Positions 5,769 through 8,091 of a stretch of 8,091 nucleotides of DNA are shown here, one piece after another. Position 1 is the stretch's first letter. Each line of letters opens with the position of its first letter. The notes beneath the pieces are model-generated. The model did no database searches. It was given only the letters and a program-made list of their open reading frames with translations, and was not told the DNA's origin. Source of the DNA: Wenzhouxiangella sp. (GTDB lineage Bacteria > Pseudomonadota > Gammaproteobacteria > Xanthomonadales > Wenzhouxiangellaceae); NCBI GenBank assembly GCA_021767625.1, contig JAASTB010000085.1, positions 1 through 8,091 on the forward strand, given 5' to 3'. The position numbers and the translations under genes are program-made.

Positions 5769-7019
5769 ATGGAACAGGCGATTTTCTACATCATCCTGGC
5801 GGCGTTCTTCGGCCTGTTCATGGCCTGGGGCATCGGCGCGAACGACGTGGCCAATGCCATGGCCCCCTCCGTCGGTTCGCGGGCGATCAACATCAAGCAA
5901 GCAATCCTGATCGCCGGGATATTCGAATTCGGCGGCGCGGTCCTGGCCGGCGGCGGCGTTACCAGCACGATCCGCAAGGGCATCGTCGACGCATCGCTGA
6001 TGCAGGGCCAACCCGAACTCCTCGTCTACGGCATGCTGGCATCGCTGCTCGCTGCCGGCACCTGGCTGCTCGTGGCCTCCGCCCGCGGCTGGCCCGTTTC
6101 CACCACGCACACCATCATCGGCGCCGTGGTGGGCTTTGCGGCCATCGGCATCGGCACGACTGCGGTGCACTGGGACCAGGTCGGACAGATCGTGATGAGC
6201 TGGGTGGTCAGCCCCGTGATGGCCGGTTTCATCGCCTGGCTCCTGTTCACCAGTGTCCAGCGCCTCGTGCTGGAACGCTCCGACCCGCTCAAGGCCGCGC
6301 GACGCTACGTGCCGGGCTACATATTCCTCGCCGGGTTCTTCATGACCCTGGTGACCGTGTTCAAGGGGCTCAAGCACATCGGGATCGATCTCGATCCGAT
6401 CCACTCCTACGCCCTTGCCGTTGCCATCGGTGGAGTCATCGCCGCCGTCGGCACCGTGTTCATCATGCGCATTCCGGACACGGACCTGCAGGACACGGAC
6501 TTCCACTACTACACCGTCGAGCGCATCTTCGGGGTGCTGATGGTGGTCACCGCCTGCGCCATGGCTTTTGCTCACGGCTCCAACGACGTGGCCAACGCCA
6601 TCGGCCCGGTGGCGGCCGTTGTCAGCGTGGCCGGCAGCGGCAGCGTCGACCAGCAAGCCATCGTGCCGGTGTGGATCCTCGTGCTGGGCGGCACCGGCAT
6701 CGTGATCGGCCTGGCCACTTACGGTCACAAGGTGATTGCCACGGTGGGCACCAACATCACCGCACTGACCCCCAGCCGCGGCTTCGCCGCCGGGCTGGCC
6801 GCGGCGGCCACCATCGTCATGGCTTCGGGCACCGGCCTGCCCATCTCGACGACCCACACCGTCGTCGGCGCCATCCTGGGCGTGGGTCTCGCCCGCGGCA
6901 TTGCCGCCATCAACCTGCAAACGGTGGGCTCCATTTTCATGTCCTGGATCATCACCATCCCGGCCGGTGCGCTGCTGTCGGTCTTCTTCTTCCTGGTGAT
7001 CCGCGCCGTGGCCGGCTGA
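5769..7019 (+). CDS. pit: PiT-family low-affinity inorganic phosphate transporter
   Basis: This 416-aa inner-membrane protein should import inorganic phosphate, probably as a metal-phosphate complex with protons or with sodium as the coupling ion. It shows the inverted duplication of the PHO4/PiT family: GANDVANAMAPSVGSRAI at 23-40 is repeated as GSNDVANAIGP at 270-280, and STTHTIIGA (111-119) as STTHTVVGA (360-368). About ten or more hydrophobic segments are visible. A hydrophilic cytoplasmic loop lies at about 162-182 and another around 234-252. Length is normal for bacterial PiT. The ATG has GAAGGG 6 nt upstream. It lies directly after the DUF47 gene, a typical pairing. Classical Pit is often constitutive, but here the operon has a candidate Pho box, which suggests phosphate-starvation induction. 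Sulfate or other oxyanion transport by this family is known but less likely in this context. Confidence 0.94.
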   Translation: MEQAIFYIILAAFFGLFMAWGIGANDVANAMAPSVGSRAINIKQAILIAGIFEFGGAVLAGGGVTSTIRKGIVDASLMQGQPELLVYGMLASLLAAGTWLLVASARGWPVSTTHTIIGAVVGFAAIGIGTTAVHWDQVGQIVMSWVVSPVMAGFIAWLLFTSVQRLVLERSDPLKAARRYVPGYIFLAGFFMTLVTVFKGLKHIGIDLDPIHSYALAVAIGGVIAAVGTVFIMRIPDTDLQDTDFHYYTVERIFGVLMVVTACAMAFAHGSNDVANAIGPVAAVVSVAGSGSVDQQAIVPVWILVLGGTGIVIGLATYGHKVIATVGTNITALTPSRGFAAGLAAAATIVMASGTGLPISTTHTVVGAILGVGLARGIAAINLQTVGSIFMSWIITIPAGALLSVFFFLVIRAVAG

Positions 7020-7031
7020 TTTACCGGTCTG

Positions 7032-7078
7032 TTGACCTGCGGGGGCGGCGGGGCGTATATTAGATGCATCTTATCTAA
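7032..7078 (+). promoter_or_regulatory. Promoter and probable autoregulatory operator of the ArsR-family gene
   Basis: TTGACC (7032-7037) and TATATT (7056-7061) with an 18-nt spacer form a sigma70-like promoter. An inverted repeat, TTAGAT (7060-7065) / ATCTAA (7073-7078), with the palindrome AGATGCATCT (7062-7071) inside it, covers the -10 and the likely start site. The motif TATATTAG-N6-CTTAT (7056-7074) recurs at the next promoter (7489-7507). Placement over the -10 suits repression by a dimeric ArsR protein. The assignment to this repressor is inference. Confidence 0.68.
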
Positions 7079-7124
7079 ACCCGCCCTGCCGGATCGATCC
7101 CGGGGGAACGGGTCTATCGAACGA

Positions 7125-7472
7125 ATGACCCGAAAATGCCTGCCCGAACCCAAGGAACTCGCCGACCTGGACAGCGAACAGGCCGGCCAGGCCGCCACCC
7201 TGCTCCGGGCGCTCGCCAACCCCACGCGACTGATGCTGCTGTGCTCACTGGTCGAAGGCGAACACTCGGTCGGTGAGCTCAACCAGCGCATCCCCATGAG
7301 TCAATCGGCGCTTTCGCAGCACCTCGCGAGACTTCGGGAGGAAAAGCTGGTGGCCACGCGCCGCCAATCGCAGACCATCTTCTATCGAATCGCAGACCCC
7401 ATGGTGCTGGAGTTGATCGCACCCCTGCATCGCCGCTTCTGCAGCCCGCAGGAACCGATCGAAAACCCCTGA
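7125..7472 (+). CDS. ArsR/SmtB-family repressor, likely persulfide-sensing (SqrR/BigR/YgaV type)
   Basis: This 115-aa winged-helix dimeric repressor has LLRALANPTRLMLL (26-39) as the first conserved helix. The recognition helix region is MSQSALSQHLARLREEKLV (58-76), and the beta-wing is TRRQSQTIFYRIAD (78-91). It lacks the ELCVCDL-type arsenic motif of classical ArsR. It has Cys40 and Cys106, 66 residues apart, which matches the cysteine pair of SqrR (41/107) and BigR (42/108), where sulfane sulfur links the two and releases DNA. A third Cys at position 5 resembles the extra N-terminal Cys of SqrR. The start ATG (7125) is inferred from domain length; its ribosome binding site is weak (GGGGGA about 18 nt away). 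The next gene is a DUF2892 protein, a context also seen for E. coli YgaV with YgaP. Another thiol-reactive or metal signal remains possible. Confidence 0.85.
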   Translation: MTRKCLPEPKELADLDSEQAGQAATLLRALANPTRLMLLCSLVEGEHSVGELNQRIPMSQSALSQHLARLREEKLVATRRQSQTIFYRIADPMVLELIAPLHRRFCSPQEPIENP

Positions 7473-7481
7473 CCCGAAGGC

Positions 7482-7510
7482 TTGACTCTATATTAGTTTT
7501 TGCTTATATT
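7482..7510 (+). promoter_or_regulatory. Promoter of the DUF2892-DUF3365 operon with embedded repressor operator
   Basis: TTGACT (7482-7487) and TATATT (7505-7510) are separated by 17 nt, a strong sigma70-like promoter for this GC-rich context. Nearly the whole spacer is the inverted repeat ATATTAG (7490-7496) / CTTATAT (7503-7509), matching at 6 of 7 positions. It contains the same TATATTAG-N6-CTTAT motif as the promoter of the upstream repressor. A protein bound here would block both promoter elements. The region is AT-rich compared with the rest of the window. Confidence 0.7.
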
Positions 7511-7541
7511 TTACCTGTCCCCATCGTTCAGGAAACGCGCC

Positions 7542-7745
7542 ATGAACATCGACAGACTGGTATTCGCCTTTGCCGGCTTCATGATTCTGCTCAGCCTCGG
7601 CCTGTCGCAACTGCACAGCGTCTACTGGCTGCTGCTGACCGCATTCGTGGGGCTGAACATGCTCCAGGCTGCGTTCACCGGCTTTTGCCCGCTGGCGAAA
7701 ATCCTCAAGTCCATGGGCAAACAACCCGGTCGGGCCTTCAACTGA
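7542..7745 (+). CDS. Small DUF2892 (YgaP-like transmembrane) inner-membrane protein
   Basis: This 67-aa protein has two hydrophobic helices at about residues 5-22 and 27-46, then the conserved GFCPLAKILKSMG block (47-59) with Cys49-Pro50. This is the DUF2892 signature, which also forms the C-terminal membrane part of the rhodanese YgaP. Here there is no rhodanese domain. The Cys faces the end of the second helix and could carry a persulfide or bind a ligand, but that is inference. AGGA about 9 nt before the ATG supports the start. The stop overlaps the next start as TGATG, so the two genes are translationally coupled. The gene follows an ArsR-type repressor and has a promoter with that repressor's probable operator. 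Confidence 0.88.
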   Translation: MNIDRLVFAFAGFMILLSLGLSQLHSVYWLLLTAFVGLNMLQAAFTGFCPLAKILKSMGKQPGRAFN

Positions 7746-8091
7746 TGCGTGCCGCGACGACACTTCTGGCAAGCGCCCTGCTGAGCGCCGGAATCGCCGC
7801 TGCGGAACCGGCACCGGAGTGGGTGGAACAGGCCCGTACCGGTGCAAGTGCCCTCGGCAGCCAGCTCCAGCAGGCACTCCGTGCCGCCATACAGGAGGGC
7901 GGTCCGGTTGCCGGCATCGAGGTCTGCAAGCTCCGCGCACCCCAGATCGCGGAGGACGTATCCGGCCCGCGCATCGACGTCGGCCGCACATCGCTGAAAG
8001 TGCGCAACCCCGACAATTCACCCGACGCCCTGGAAGCCCGCATCCTCGAGGACTTCGAACGCCGCCTGGCCGGCGGCGAAAACCCGGGCGA
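7745..8091 (+). CDS. Secreted DUF3365 (Tll0287-like) protein, 3' end beyond the window
   Basis: The first 115 codons are present and the frame stays open to the window edge. Residues 1-20 are a signal peptide (R2, hydrophobic 7-17, cleavage likely after Ala-Ala-Ala at 18-20), so the protein is probably periplasmic. The mature part reads as DUF3365: GGPVAGIEVCKLRAPQIA (52-69) with Cys61, then VGRTSLKVRNPDNSPDALE (79-97) and an ILEDFERRLAGGE helix. The family has structural links to heme or sensor-like periplasmic domains; any heme motif would lie at least partly outside what is seen here. The ATG overlaps the stop of the DUF2892 gene (TGATG), so it is in the same operon and probably under the same repressor. 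The exact role is unknown. Confidence 0.85.
   Translation, partial: MRAATTLLASALLSAGIAAAEPAPEWVEQARTGASALGSQLQQALRAAIQEGGPVAGIEVCKLRAPQIAEDVSGPRIDVGRTSLKVRNPDNSPDALEARILEDFERRLAGGENPG

Noticed and set aside
5736..6920. A long minus-strand frame antisense to the PiT transporter, rich in His, Gly and Asp.
   Set aside because: It is the antisense image of a membrane protein; composition and lack of motifs show it is not a real gene.
7125..7472. Classical arsenic-resistance regulator (ars operon).
   Set aside because: No ELCVCDL-type metal motif and no arsB/arsC neighbours; the cysteine positions and the DUF2892 context fit the persulfide-sensor branch better.

Overview
The window reads as GC-rich chromosomal DNA of a Gram-negative bacterium, most likely a gammaproteobacterium. 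Support for this is an outer-membrane porin with a C-terminal beta-signal, PhoB-type direct repeats, and tandem DUF3391/HD-GYP proteins. The genus cannot be fixed from this sequence; Chromatiales/Wenzhouxiangella-like or Xanthomonadales-like groups are only a guess. Coding density is high, and there is no rRNA, tRNA, CRISPR array, insertion sequence or integrase. No stretch over 300 bases lacks a gene.

Layout. (1) 1-1277, plus strand: a phosphate-selective-type porin (Porin_O_P family) behind a candidate three-repeat Pho box. (2) 1323-4890, minus strand: a cluster transcribed leftward, in the order HD-GYP phosphodiesterase B (427 aa), HD-GYP phosphodiesterase A (419 aa), an orphan CheY-like receiver (167 aa) and a 72-aa coiled-coil protein that resembles the N-terminal half of a DksA/TraR protein without its zinc finger. 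A strong hairpin closes the cluster where it converges on the porin. Internal promoter-like sequences suggest the cluster is not a single transcript. (3) 4979-7019, plus strand: a second candidate Pho box, then a PhoU-like (DUF47) accessory protein and a PiT-family inorganic phosphate transporter. (4) 7032-8091, plus strand: an ArsR/SmtB repressor whose two main cysteines match the spacing of the persulfide sensors SqrR/BigR, then a two-helix DUF2892 membrane protein translationally coupled to a secreted DUF3365 protein that runs off the window. The promoters of the repressor and of the DUF2892 gene share a motif, TATATTAG-N6-CTTAT, which is probably the repressor's operator.

How the genes may work together. 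The porin and the PhoU-like/PiT pair would carry phosphate across the outer and inner membranes. Both are preceded by 7-bp repeats with exact 11-bp period, so both are likely PhoB-controlled. The c-di-GMP turnover genes lie between these phosphate loci, and HD-GYP B is divergent from the second Pho box. The right-hand block looks like a self-contained reactive-sulfur (or thiol/metal) response unit. I see no wholly new class of system. The observations most worth checking are the paired Pho boxes, the shared operator with different geometry at its two promoters, the HDxGN variant HD-GYP next to a canonical paralog, and the zinc-finger-less DksA-like protein.
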